A program made the translations under genes and the position numbers. A DNA stretch of 64,000 nucleotides from Siphonodentalium dalli (taxonomy: Eukaryota; Mollusca; Scaphopoda; Gadilida; Siphonodentaliidae). Where the stretch lies: contig CP136068.1 of the NCBI GenBank assembly GCA_032622095.1, forward strand, positions 118,285,509 through 118,349,508, read 5' to 3'. Numbering within the stretch: the stretch's first letter is position 1; the number at the start of each line of letters is the position of its first letter. The notes under the pieces are model-generated. The model saw only the letters and a program-made list of their open reading frames with translations. It was not told where the DNA came from and searched no databases. Of this stretch, positions 32,268-44,822 are shown piece by piece.

Positions 32268-33450
32268 TTAGTCGAGTTTTTTTCTCCAAAACTCGACTTA
32301 TAGTTTGATGAGGGACGGCGTGTGAGTACATATCCATGCACGTAAGCTGCAGACGGGTTCGTCCCCACATTTATTACAGAGTTATGGCCCTTTGCCATTT
32401 TCACTGATTTTAGGCTCGTTAGCGCAACAACTTCCACAAACGTTATCTGATTCGATTGAAATTTGGGATATAGGTGTCTCCCAAGAATATCTCGGACGAG
32501 TTCGAAAACCGGCCTGGTCCGATAAAATTTGATAGAGTTATGGCCCTTAATTTGTCATTTTTCACGAATTTTCAGCTCGTTAGCGCGATAACTTCAACAA
32601 ACGTTATCCGATTTGATTGAAATTTGGTATATAGGTGTCTCCCAAGAATATCTTGGACGAGTTCGAAAACCGGCCTGGTCCGATAACATTTGATAGAGTT
32701 ATGGCCCTTAATTAGTCATTTTTCACGAATTTTCAGCTCGTTAGCGTGATAACTTCAACAAACATTATCCGATTTGATTGAAATTTGGTATATAGGTGTC
32801 TCCCCAGAATATCTCGGTCGAGTTCGAAAACCGGCCAGGTCCGATAAAATTTGATAGAGTTATGGCCCTTAAGTAGTCATTTTTTCAGAAATTTTCAGCT
32901 CGTTAGCGCGATAATTTAACAAACATCATCCTATTTTATTGAAATTTTGAAATATAGGTGTCTCCCAAGAATACCTCGGACGAGTTAGAAAACGGGCCCG
33001 GTCCGATCAAATTTGATAGAGTTATGGTCCTTAAGTAGTCATTTTGTACGAATTTTGAGCTCGTTAGCGCGATAACTTCAACAAACGTCATCCGATTCAA
33101 CTAAAATTTGGTATATAAGTGTCTTCCAATAATATCCTGGACAAGTTCGAAAACCAGCCTGGCCCAATAAAATTTGATAGAGTTATGGCCCTTAATTAGT
33201 CATTTTTCGTGAATTTTTAACTTCAACAAACGTCCTCCGATTTGTTTAAAATTTGGAATAGACGTACTTGCCAAGAATATTTCGGACGAGTTCGAAAACC
33301 AGCCTGGCCCGATAAAATTTGATAGAGTTATGGCCCTTAATTAGTCATTTTTCGATTTTACCTATTAATTAGTCTACCGATACTGATGCACACCAATTGG
33401 CGGTAGCCACCGAAAACGAGACACAGCATCTCTGATGCCACCTCTTGTTT
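32268..33450 (+). mobile_element. Helentron/pearl-like element H4 with seven about 161-bp monomers
   Basis: A start hairpin AGTCGAG...CTCGACT (32270-32298) is followed by monomers anchored on GAGTTATGGCCCTT at about 32380, 32537, 32698, 32859, 33021, 33182 and 33327 (spacing 157 to 162, last 145). Each carries GCTCGTTAGCGCGATAAC and GACGAGTTCGAAAAC. The end is GATGCCACCTCTTGTT. This is the cleanest example of the family in the window. No coding sequence. Confidence 0.75.
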
Positions 33451-33928
33451 TTAACTTGGTGGAATAACCCATTTAGTATAGAAAGGGTTAAAATCCTTTC
33501 CAGACAGCATGCAACGTGAGCATTGCCATCTAAAGTGTCTTAGGTGTTTTGAACAATAATCCTAAATTTACCTTGGCATTTATTAATTGCATCATCTCTC
33601 GTGCAAAAACTTGCATGATTCCTTGTCTGACAAGCTATCACAAGAAAATCACTTTATTAGGAATACCTCTCTTGAACATGTTTGATTACTTGAAACACTT
33701 TTAAAGGGTGACTAAATTTCCAGTATTTGAGCGATTTGTTTATGGAAGTAACAACAAAAACATTAGCAATACGCCATGTGTGCATACGTGTCACTGGAAT
33801 AGACATCGCTTTGCAAGAAAATGTGTTTATAGATCAAAATATGTCAACGTTCACTTTGATTTGAGTACAATATTTGAATCACTCAATGATGCCAACTGCA
33901 ATAATTGTTGTGACTTTGTATTGACTTT
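33451..33928 (+). other. Unassigned sequence
   Basis: A 91-codon frame beginning at 33708 runs into the MITE end at 33929 and shows no family features. It is not called as a gene. Confidence 0.4.
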
Positions 33929-34429
33929 AAAGGCCCACTTAATTTTCAAGTCACTGATTATTTTTTATAGTGCCTTGATATAGGGTTTTAATAACAATAT
34001 ATGCCATATAATATGATTTAAAATATCTTAATTCATCACCATTTGAAACGTCTGCATGTGTCTCAGAAGATGCCCATAGAGAAATAGAAAACAGCTGAAA
34101 TCGTAAAAAGAATTTCCACCGTTATGGCTCCCAGAATGCAACAGAATTCAAAATAAAATGTATGTTTAATGGAAGGGGAATAACCCTATCTTTAAAATAT
34201 AGAGTTATTCCCCCTCCATTGAAAATAATACACTTTTCACAACAAAACCAGATGAAATTTAACCACAAAAACACGTGGGTAACTCACCAAAAAACATGTT
34301 AACAGTTTATTACACCGGATAAGTTGATAATACAATGTTAGAGAGTTTCCTACATGTATTTCAAATGGTATATAATATGGCATATATTTTATATATGTGA
34401 TCTGGGGTTCGAAAATTAAGTGGGCCTTT
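33929..34429. mobile_element. MITE, 501 bp, inverted ends AAAGGCCCACTTAATTTTC
   Basis: The 19-bp ends are exact inverse copies. A central hairpin (GGGGAATAAC.../GTTATTCCCC, about 34177-34215) suggests internal symmetry. No target duplication could be fixed unambiguously. Confidence 0.8.
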
Positions 34430-34711
34430 AGTGTTGATGTTTCTTTCAAATACAGATGCCAGTTCGGACAGACTATCTCTTACATGTAGTTTATTTCAGT
34501 CATCGTGTTTTCAACTTTCCTAAATAAACGATAAACTGATACTGATACTGTCTTCTTGCTATTAATAACATCTGGGACAATTTGCGAATTAGAACGGGGT
34601 GTATAAATGTACTATATGTGAATACTAGCATAATAGTATTTTTTATTCCTCGTGTGGTTTTTGTGGGGGGAGGTGTGAAAATTTTGATTCATTTCTGGTT
34701 AATTACGCCCA

Positions 34712-34882
34712 GAATAGAAAACCTTCGGAATAGCGAATCTTCGGAAAAGCGAACCTTTGGAATAGCGAACCTTCGGAATAGGGAACCTTCGGAAAAGCGA
34801 ACCTTTGGAATAGCGAACCTTCGGAATAAGGAACCTTCGGAATAGCGAACCTTCGGAATGATGAACCTTCGGAATAGAGAAC
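34712..34882 (+). repeat. 16-bp minisatellite
   Basis: About ten degenerate copies of GAACCTTCGGAATAGC, with AAAGC and AGGG variants. It translates as a spurious NLRNREPSEKRTFGIA-type repeat. Confidence 0.9.
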
Positions 34883-36643
34883 CCTACCCTGTGGATTGTT
34901 GAGCGTAGTTATATAATATTGTAAATAGAGGGTTCAATATATCTTAGGCTGATGTTTATTTACATGGTGTGAAGAGATAAGAAGTCATGGTTTCTTGAAT
35001 ACCACATATTGGTCCTAGCAAGTGTCGCGTAACATATAGTTGAGGTGAGCCTCACAACTTCCTTCATAATTTATCATGACTCCATATATTGCGAACTAAA
35101 CATCTGTACTTGTGCTTCAGTGATCTTTCTCCCCCAAACATCTACTTGGGCTTAAGGGATCATTCTCCACAAAAGGTACACAGGCTCTTAAAATGTGACG
35201 GAATTAAGGTACCAAACTTCCATTGAAACGTTGGGAAGGGCATATTTTGCTAGTAATTTAACGTTTTCTATTTCAAGTGATATTTTAAATATTAATTATT
35301 ATTATTAATGCATCTAATTTATTATGGCAGTGAGTCTATGAGGTTGGCAATCCATGTTCCAAACAGAGGCTGATCTTCACAGAGCCGATATTAATTTGAG
35401 CACAAAATCCAATCATATGTATATATATACCCTTTTGGAAATAGTTTTGTATGCCCCTCCTCCCCCCCCCCCCCCCATCTCCAGCTGCCATCTCTACTTT
35501 TTTTCACAGCTATATGCGAATCGTGAACATTAATTGTGATTATTATTATTTATGTCAAATTGTTTGTATGTATTACATGTTTTGTTCGAAATTAAATATT
35601 GTTTACACCAATTGTGATTGGAATTTGGATGGTGCATGTTTGGCTTCAGTCGCTGCACTTAAGCTCGCCAAATGTAACTGGCATGGGAAGTGTGGAACCA
35701 ACGCCTATATAAAGGCTATGACCTTGACCTTTCACGATGACCTTGACCCTTGAAAAGAGTACTGGCAGTCCGTTATAGAGAATATATACGTATAAATATT
35801 ATTATATAACTATATCCACCAATAAGTCCACCGATAACAGCAATATAATTCACATATTATAATTTTCCAGAATTCCAGAATTCTCATAAATCATGCACAC
35901 ACTGTTGCTATGGTTACACCATTTTTAAGACAACTAAGCGATAAGAAGGTTGTCAATACAATATTGGTTTCCAATGTATCCAGGATATGGGCTTTACGAA
36001 AAAACAGTGCATCTGACATTTTCGTGGACCAATCACCCCCAAACCTGCAAAAAAAATATTGTTTACTCCACCCCCCCCAATTTCACTAATTATATATAGC
36101 CACTATAGGGTGAAACCACTGTCAAATAGTACCTAGGTATAGTACCTGGGTAGGCCATTATCACTATATCACCGGAATCCTGAAATCATACCGGGATTCC
36201 GATAACAGTGGGATTTTTATTAAAAATATCTAGCTTCAAGCATTTGCAACAGCATATAGATCTCCCACAATCGGGAATTTATGTTATAACATTATATTTA
36301 CACACTAAGTGTTGTCATCACTAAATCCAGCATTCTGATTGGTCGGCGCCCACGTGGCTAGTTGCAGTTATTTCTCGGTGAATGTGCAACGCCTCATAAC
36401 ACCAAGCTAATAACACCATCGATACGTCATTAGTTTTGGAAAGACGAACGCGTAATGCTTTGGGCGCATTTTGACTGGCACAGGATTGACTTAATACATC
36501 ATCGGGTTTCAACATGAAGAGAAATTGTTCCTATTAACGTTTGCCAAGGGTGCTATAGGGTATTTTGGGCTGATCTTGTCACGATACACTTTTCGATTTA
36601 AATATATTTACAAAAGTGGCCTTTTCGCTAAATGTATATAAAT
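34883..36643 (+). other. Intergenic, with poly-C tract and TGACCTTGA motifs
   Basis: A poly-C run lies at 35462-35476. Two TGACCTTGAC words occur within 35720-35752. 36300-36530 has an ATTCTGATTGGTCGGCGCC-type segment and a 64-codon minus frame without recognisable family. Nothing else was recognised. Confidence 0.45.
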
Positions 36644-36804
36644 ATAAGGATTAACTGTCATGTGGACTATTTTTATGGAGATGTAACGGTGAGGTAAGTG
36701 GACATAACTTGTATGTAAAACCCTTCGGGTTTTACACAAGTTATGTCCACTTACCTCACCGTTACATCTCCATAAAAACAGTCCACATGACAGTTAATCC
36801 TTAT
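36644..36804. mobile_element. Near-perfect palindrome, 161 bp
   Basis: Left arm from ATAAGGATTAACTGTCATGT to GTAAAACCC; right arm GGGTTTTACACAAGTTATGT to GTTAATCCTTAT; loop TTCG. By eye only one mismatch and one 2-base gap in about 78-bp arms. It is likely a recent foldback element. Confidence 0.85.
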
Positions 36805-37640
36805 TTAAACGTTTTAGGGTCTGTTTGTATTCCAGCCTTTACTTACGCTCGTCCCAATTTGAGGCAATATAATGGGATAGCTGGATACTTCAGTTTTTGA
36901 CATTGATTTGCCCCAGGGTGAATTCACCCTAAAATGGTCCACCAATAGCATAGTATCTCACAATTGGAAATTTAACAATATTTTAGGGTAAATTTGGATT
37001 CCAGACTATATACTTACGCCCTATTTGTGATCGGGTATAATAGGATAGCCGGGTACTTTTTTGACAGTAATTTGTCCCTAGGATGGCTATGGACGTATTC
37101 ATCACAAAAGGGGACACCAATATATATAGCGTAGATCTCCCAACGGCAACGGGAATTAACCAACATGTTGCGGTCCATTTTGGTCGCCAGACTCCAGTTA
37201 CGCCCAATTTGTGGCCGGGTATAATGGTGTAACCCGGGGGGGGGGGGGGGTCAGGAAAAAAATTACGGTTACAATTTTGTGTTTTTCAGTTTTGGGAACC
37301 CACCACCCCGGGAGCGTAAGTTTTTTCAACCCAGGTCTGTGACACCCACCTGGGAGCCCAAGTTTTGTTATCACCCAGGTCTGGGTCACCCACCCCCAAA
37401 ATTTATGAAAATCTTGTAAATTCTACAATCATGAATTTAGCAACAGTTTATATAGAGTCAGTTTTGACGCCATGCAGACAGACTATACTTATGCCCAATG
37501 TGTGGCCGGTTATAATGGGTTGATTCGGTACTTTTTGGACAGTGATTTGCCCTTATGGTGGCTATGGACGAACTCACACCAATAGGGTCACGCTACAGGT
37601 CCCCTGGTGTTGCAACCCTCACCACGAGTATCCACCTTAA
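36805..37640 (+). repeat. Diverged tandem repeat of about 170-185 bp
   Basis: CAATTTG(A/T)GGC...TATAATGGGATAG...GGTACTTTTTGACAGT recurs at about 36855, 37021, 37206 and 37496. The third interval is enlarged by a poly-G run (37236-37250) and a CCCAGGTCTG...CACCCACC block. Confidence 0.75.
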
Positions 37641-37737
37641 TACAAGGTATATTATCTATATATCAGACCAATATTGAGCATAGACTCATGTATACTCCAA
37701 TCATCCGCGTAACTACGCCAATGGGATGGTCACATAC

Positions 37738-38400
37738 AGGGTGAATAAAGGAAAGGAGACCATGTTTCCTCTGCATTAACCTGCTCCTGCCTTACTTAAA
37801 CATGCATTTCTGGTCATTAGTGAACTGAGAATGGTGTTTCCCTTGGTCAATTGTGAACAAACTTATTTTTCAGTATGATGATATACAAAGAGTAAAATCA
37901 AAACAGGGGTTTGGAGACTGATCAATTCTTATCGGGGAAGGGGTAAAAATATAATTTTTTTTTTATAGATTTGGGAGCTGAGACCTGCCCTACCTTTTAC
38001 ATTAAGGGCTATGTGGGAATACTATAGAAACATTTATGTAGTTACGATGGCGATGGTCACATACAGGGTGAACAGTAATGGCAAGGAGAACAAGTTTATC
38101 CCCCCCCCCCCCATAAGAATTGATTATTGATCAGTCTCCAACCCCTATTTTGAGTTTATTCTTTGTATTGACCAAGGGAAACATCGTTCTCGGTTCACTA
38201 ATGACCAGAAATGCATACGTTTAGGTAGGGCAGGAGTGCATTGATGCAGAGGAAACTTGTTCATCTTGCCTTTATTCACTCACCCTGTACGTGCACGTAC
38301 ATGGTGAGTGAATAAAGGCAAGATGAACAAGTTTCCTCTGCATCAATGCACTCATGACCTACCTAAACGTATGCATTTCTGGTGATGGTCATGACCATCG
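37738..38400. repeat. Three-armed nested inverted repeat
   Basis: Arm 1 (37738-37950: GGGTGAATAAAGG, GCATTTCTGGTCATTAGTGA, GGAGACTGATCAATTCTTAT) is inverted at 38110-38290. That segment is inverted again at 38285-38375 around GTACGTGCACGTAC. The second and third arms share TCACTCACC...CTTTATTCACT and CTCTGCATCAATGCACTC. A poly-C run lies at 38100-38112. Confidence 0.75.
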
Positions 38401-39672
38401 CCATCGGCGTTGATCGGCGAAAATACGGGGCATACATGTATATACGCCGATAGTCGGTGTAACTACGCCGCAGATGATCGGCGTAACTACCGTGGAATTT
38501 ATTACGCCATCGGGTGTATACTAATGTACAAATTCTAGATACCTATGGTTCGCTGTGCGTTTTATTTATAGATTATTATTTTTTTTTTTGACGTATTGCG
38601 ACCCCGAGTCCGGTTGTTTTGTGACGCATTAAAAGTTGTAGTGCGACCCCGAATCGGTAAAAGTTGGAATTTCAATTTCGTTTATTGACGTTGAATTTGG
38701 TTTGTGATAAGCTATGCCAATTACAGATAGAAGAAATGAAAAAGATAATTTGTAATATGCGTATATATGTCAATTGATATGTATTTTAAAGAGTGTATAA
38801 TCGGAGACAGCCGAGTTAGCCACCGGTTCGTTAATTATGTGCTGATCGGTGTGACAATTTGCTGTAGGTCCCCTATTTGCGGATATTATACATTTGCGGA
38901 TGTCCCAAATTCGCGGAAGTCCCCTAAATTGGTCGAAATATGTTGATTTTAAGGAGGGAACGGGTGCGTATAGAATATAATAGAATAGAATTTATTACCA
39001 TAAAGGACACCGATGGGTAACATGTAGTGCATAATCAAACTACACACAGATGAAAGCAAATTCAAAAATAACATGCATAATATTATTATATGATATTATA
39101 AGAAATGATAATAAGGCAGTTTTAGGACGGATAACAGCAATGGATACAAAGCAGTTGTCTTGAGAGGGCAAATGTCTACTTACATGTACTTATGAATACT
39201 TGCTTGTGATGGGAAGAGGAAAGCTTTAATAGAGCTGACATAATTGTGGTCAGAGATATTTAAATGAAGCTGAAATTGGTTAATTATAATATCTCAATTG
39301 ATACGTATTTTAAAGAGGTTAGTCGGATACAGCCGAATCAGCCACCGGGTCGTTAATTAGGTGCTGATCGTTGTGACAATTTGCAGTAGGTGCCTATTTG
39401 CGGAGGTCCATTTGCTGAGTTCCCAGAACTCGCCGAGGTCCCCTAAAATGGTCGAAATAGGTTGATTTTAATGAGGGCCGGAATGGGTGCGTATATGTCA
39501 ATTGATACGTATTTTAAACAAATAACGACACGATCTTCATAATAATGGTTTGTTCTATCAATTATATCATCATCACCATCATCACAATACGTCCCAATAA
39601 CAGTATTTGCAATGTGTGCTTATAAATATATGTATCGTCATTCGACATTTTCTTGTGAGTTCTTTGAACATA

Positions 39673-39900
39673 TTACTTGTCGTCGAACTCGTATTTTATA
39701 TAATAGAAGAATGAGTCTATGTATATTTTTAATTGATCGGGTGTTGGAGCCTCAATAGTGAAGTCTGGCAGAGAGTTCCAGCTATTTACCACCATCTGCG
39801 TGAAGAAATATTTTCCTTTGTCCTTGTTAACAGTCATGATGAATGTTTGGTATATCAGTGATAATTTATTTTTCAAATAGGATCTACATACGATAGACAT
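39673..39900 (-). pseudogene. 3' end fragment of a CR1/Rex-like LINE reverse transcriptase
   Basis: The minus strand reads KGKYFFTQMVVNSWNSLPDF and then APTPDQLKIYIDSFF. The YFFxxRVVxxWNSLP signature lies at the very C-terminus of many CR1/L2/Rex-type reverse transcriptases. Only the last 70 or so residues remain. The same DNA near 39655-39710 recurs inverted at 61140-61190. Confidence 0.7.
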
Positions 39901-40329
39901 ATTGCTTGTCCTTATAACGCAAAAGTGTCCATATTTAATTCACGCTTTTGAAATCATGATTGTGGTGTTCTTGACAATTTAATTTGAATATGAAGAGCAA
40001 AGTTATTTAACAAATAAAATACACGATGAAGCACGTGGCAATTTATATAAATTGCCAGTTTGGTAAAACGGCTCTGTTTATGCCGTTTTAATTGAACACG
40101 GGATTGCTGTTATTGTGTTAAGGGTGTAATACATGCGCATGACGGATTGTATAACTTGCATAAAGCACGTGGTAAATTATAATGTTGTCAGCGTGGGTTG
40201 GCTGCTATTTTATGTCGTTTTAAATGAGCGCGGAGAGTGTTGTTATTGAGTTAACGACGTAATACATGTATAACTTGTATACTTGAAGAAACATTTCAAT
40301 ATGAATGCTTTATAAATTCAAGAAATTGT

Positions 40330-41060
40330 AATGAACTATGGACACACGTACCACAGTAGCTAAGGCATAGTAGGTAGGTGTGACAATTTATTATGATGGA
40401 GTTTGGTGACAATTGGTTGTCATAATTAATATGCCATAGCAAGCCATGTCGCCCTCTGAAAATTCGCACAATGAGTCTACCAAGCTCTACCAGCGACGGT
40501 CGATCTCCCAATGATGTATCTATGTTGATCTTTACTCAACACGCAGTGTTATATTTTGCATGCTAACACACAAGTCCACTTGATAACTCAATGGATAACC
40601 CATCTTAACAGCCATGATTGTTCTTACTAATGAAATTAATATAAGTAGATAAACATGCATGCATTGAGATCATATAAATAACATTCCAGAATAATGATAT
40701 GTATGTGAGTCAATGAGGAATTGCCACCAGGACACGGTCAATTTTGAATACAATTTAGCAAAACGTAATGAGTAGAGATCAATCTTGGTGAAAAGCAATG
40801 GTTAATTGGTCCAGTCGACTCATTGTGTGGAAAATCAGCGGGCGACATGGATAGCTATGGCACAGAATTATGACGGACCAATTGTCACCAAACTCCACCA
40901 TAATATATTGTCACACCTACTATGCAATCGCTACTGTGGTACGTGTGTCAGCAGCCATTGTCACCAAACTCCACCATAATACATTGTCACACCTACTATG
41001 CCATCGCTACTGTTGTACGTGTGTCCGCAGCCATTACCAGCATGACAAATCATCATTATC
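40330..41060. repeat. Inverted repeat with an extra tandem arm copy
   Basis: 40330-40543 is inverted at 40769-40957 (CACACCTACTATGC..TCGCTACTGTGGTACGTGTG, GGGCGACATGG, GACTCATTGTG). The inner 75 bp of the right arm is repeated directly at 40957-41035. Open frames here are repeat shadows. Confidence 0.8.
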
Positions 41061-42778
41061 CAGTTACAGTCGGGATAATTTCAAAAATGTTGAAATGTCT
41101 TCACCGGGCAGTCTCGAAAGGAACCTGTGCAGATAAAAAGGTGGGTTTGCTCGATGCAGTCTATGGTTTGTGCAAACTGACACCAAAAATCGTTTCTTGG
41201 TTCTTTGTTCGTTTTTAATATGTATTTAATATCATTGACACAAACGTTAAACCCGATTGCTCCAATAACTATACTGTATAATAAGGAGTTAGCCAGGTAC
41301 ATATCTATAACAAGTACATGTACATTGTTTGCTCAGTATGCCAAGGATACCTTTGTTCATAATGTTTATGAAGGAGCGAAATATAGTCTCGCACCATAAT
41401 AAATAGCCAGTTGATGTTGAAATGTTTGAAAAGCTTCAAGAAAAATGTAGTACATGCATCGGTGATGTTGAATACGATAGTTTCACAATGTGGGTAATTT
41501 CTTTTGCAGGTGCACCGTATTTGTTGTTCAGAATTATTATACATCCGACGACGTAATTGAAACCTCGAAAATGCATATATCTTCATATGGAAGTTGGCTG
41601 ATGATAATATTCAGGCCAATTACAATGGTAAAGTATATACCGTGCATGCTCTAGGCTTATGGGCGCCATGGTCTATTTTGTTCTGCAAACTGTTTCCCAC
41701 AACTTGCGTTGTTTGTTATTAAATGTACTGAATCCGATTGGATGGTCCCCAATATCATCAGATTCCAACAACAATAACATGTTTTGATATGCCGCTTCAG
41801 TAACATTTTAATTTACGGGCGATTTCCATGTTGTTCTAAGTGTATATGCTTTATGTATACACTCAGAACAATATGGAACTCAGGTCGAGAGTTATCAGAA
41901 TCGGTTAATTTCCAAAAATTAATGCTAACCACAGTCAACTAGAGTATAAAATTGCCACAAACGTTTTATTTATCAACATTTTATTCAACGAAATAGGGTC
42001 GGTTTGTCAAATATCTAACGCCCAAAGCCGCTTGATTTTTGAGTTATTCGTCAGCAATTTGGTCCGAGACCGTCGTCTTGACGAATATTTGCCATGGTCA
42101 ATTGAAATATGGTCCAATGAGGACTAATTATAACATGCCCCATCCCCCATGAGTATCAATTTAAACATGGTCACAGGAAAGGGTGGGGGCGTAATTTCTG
42201 AGCATTCTTCAATTCATATAGCATTCTGGTATATCCTCGGTACACATAAATACAAATTATGTTTAGAATTAGGCCACATTGTATATTAATTAAACAACCA
42301 ATGTGAAGGGTTAGTATTGGAACTTTTCTTAATAACATCTCTATTCATAGCTCCGATATATTCCGCATATATACAAACAAACTAAAAGTCAATATTTACA
42401 AACAGCACGAAGGAGTAACCATACCAATTCATTTAGAATATAACATGCCGATATTTGTCGCGTATAACTAAATGAAAAAGTTCACTAAACGATATTAAAT
42501 AACATGTTAAACACCTCGGATTAATGTTCGAATTAAAGTTCTTATACAATCGACAAGTCCCCGTGCAGTATAATAGTAGATAGCATTCCGATTTATGACG
42601 CGCGCAAATAAACGAAAGATGTACGTTCAAATAACAATGCAACAAAGCATGTTAAAGATCAATAGAAACACATAACGCGCAGCGCGGTAATGGTTAACGC
42701 GCGAATTCCCGTTAGAATGAATCGCCTTGCACTTTATGGCATCCGAATAACAACTAAGAAACAACTACACCTTTTACC
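41061..42778 (+). other. Unassigned sequence
   Basis: A short complementary pair AAGTGTATATGC / GCATATACACTT-like lies around 41838-41868 (CTAAGTGTATATGCTTTATG and TATACACTCAGAAC). No gene was recognised. Confidence 0.4.
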
Positions 42779-42935
42779 GGACTCGGGGTCGCACTACAAC
42801 TTATATGCGTCCCAAAACAACCGGATTCGGGGTCGCATTACAACTTTTAATGCGTCCCAAAAAAACCATATCTATAAATAAAACCCCCAGCGCCCATAGC
42901 TATCAAGAATGTCTACAATAGTATACACCCGTAAT

Positions 42936-43926
42936 AATGTGACTTGATATGTTGGAATGTGAAATCGCCACGGTCAGCTCCATCGTTGGGCCGGATGCTG
43001 CTGATATATGAGTACCATAAACGCCACGTACAGAGGAGATAGTGGGTCCGCAATTGGCTCAATAGAAGAAACCCGACGACTTTCCGACTTTCGAGAAATT
43101 CCATTGGTATCCGCCTTGTATTAGTGTTTTTCAGCTGGTACAACAAGCTTTCAGGCACATTAGACGTGAAAGGGGAAAAGTAAGGAATAAATCGGGGAAA
43201 GCTGATTTTTTTAATATTATTTAGGCTATAACATCGCGGACGCGTCAGGAAAAGTCCTCTAAAATCCGAGTTGAGCTTTCTGAGTTACACCATTTTTTCC
43301 ATATAAAACAACAAACTTTTATATATTTCTCAATCATGGGAATAATGGGATGCTGTATAAATTTTTCAGCCGAAACATATACAAAATGTACACTCAATAT
43401 TGTTCAGTACACAATTCTCGAACCAGAGATACCAATTCAAACGGGGGATTTGAATGAATTTCGCAGATATGGATATAAAATAACACACACAAAATTACGA
43501 CTTTTTCAGACAATCTGTCGTATTCGACAAATTTCTCGTGCTTCTCATTACTTAGACGCGAGCCATTTATTTTAAAAACTGCACAGACATCACTCCTTCA
43601 ATATTTCAATTTAATGCGCGGAATTAGCGACTATACCTATGATAAGTGGTCAATACTTGTAAAAACATAACCCTACCCCTTAAACTGACTCTCGTCGACC
43701 TTGTCACATTTAGCTCTTCCACTAGTCCATGTGATTAGTGTATAAAACACCACAATTTTGAAAAAGTGATAAAAACATGAAACTTTGGAAGATATGTACC
43801 TTATACGCTACTGCTCATTTTTGAGATGTGCGATGTTCGCGATAAGCCTTTTTTAACAACCGGGTTGCTAGGCAACTACCCGGCATCGAAGTAATACATA
43901 TAACTGATATTATATGTGAGTTCTAA
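42936..43926 (+). other. Unassigned sequence
   Basis: No recognisable gene, RNA or repeat on either strand. Confidence 0.35.
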
Positions 43927-44822
43927 AAAACTAAACTACGTCGTATATCTTTTTTATGGTGAAAATAATTATAAGTTGTCGGTTTTGACCTGACTGACAA
44001 ATTACCATATTTCTTACTTGCAGGGGGTGACGGTTGCTAGAGCACACCAAAAATCTAAAAATGCACATATGATTGGTATTATGACATGGATACAGTAGTT
44101 TGGATGCGTCATTGATTGCGTCATTGGATGCAGTTCCATATAGGTCGGACATGAACCATGGTAACTATGGGTTGGCCATGGACCCATGGGTGCCCATGTA
44201 AATAGGAAATGGACACCGGTTCCTAAAGGTAGTTCATGGTATCTCAGTCTGAAATATATAGGCCATGCTCCTGTACGAGCTCATACAGACTTGTAAAGGA
44301 CCCATGCCCATGTATTGACATATATGTAGTTATGGCATGGATGGGAAGGACTCACAGTTAGTTCCTACCGTACAGCAACTAATATTCCGGATGCTATTAA
44401 AATGTATTCCAACAATCGATTTATGGCAGATACAATCATAAACTTCATACAGGTATGTCATTCTGATAAAAATAACTAATAGTCTGGTCAGTTTTAAGTA
44501 GTTTTGTAATGGTAAGTGGTTACCTAGCAACATTTAAACCTCAATACCAATCTGCCACATGCACATTTTTGCATCAGTACACAATACACCAACCTTTAGT
44601 TATTGTAAATCATTGTCAATATAAGCATAATATGGCATATTGTGAAACAATTATATCATGTAAATTGCCAGAAACTCATACCGTATTATGAAACAGTTAT
44701 ATCAGTTAAATGACCAGAAACCCATACATATGGTATGTTTTCAATGGTGGCTATGTCCACACTAACAACAACTGATATTATTTTCACCATAAAAATGGTA
44801 CATGACGTAGTTTAGATAGTTA
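43927..44822. mobile_element. MITE-like element, 0.9 kb, about 55-bp inverted ends
   Basis: The left end AACTAAACTACGTCGTATAT ... TTTTTATGGTGAAAATAATT is mirrored at 44767-44822 (AATATTATTTTCACC-type inverse, GACGTAGTTTAG). The interior includes ATGG-rich short repeats (44150-44340) and a twofold ATATCA.GTAAATTGCCAGAAAC repeat near 44640-44720. No transposase. Confidence 0.7.

Larger units (their letters stand above)
38505..42935. mobile_element. 4.4-kb unit with about 150-bp inverted ends, type unknown
   Basis: The left end (CGGGTGTATACT, TTTTATTTATAGAT, TTGCGACCCCGAGTCCGG, TTAAAAGTTGTAGTGCGACC) is mirrored at 42779-42935 (CGGACTCGGGGTCGCACTAC ... ATCTATAAATAAAAC ... AGTATACACCCG). A third copy of the same end lies at 61490-61570. 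The inside holds a LINE 3' fragment, an inverted repeat at 40330 and no transposase. The direct-repeat pair GCGGA(A/G)GTCCCCTAAA(T/A)TGGTCGAAA near 38915 and 39430 is part of the left end region. Confidence 0.6.

Noticed and set aside
33708-33983. 91-codon frame, possible gene
   Set aside because: Its last residues are encoded by the MITE end at 33929; no splice sites or family features support it.
34582-34845. Repetitive NLRN/EPSEKRTFGI frame
   Set aside because: Translation of the 16-bp CTTCGGAATAGCGAAC minisatellite.
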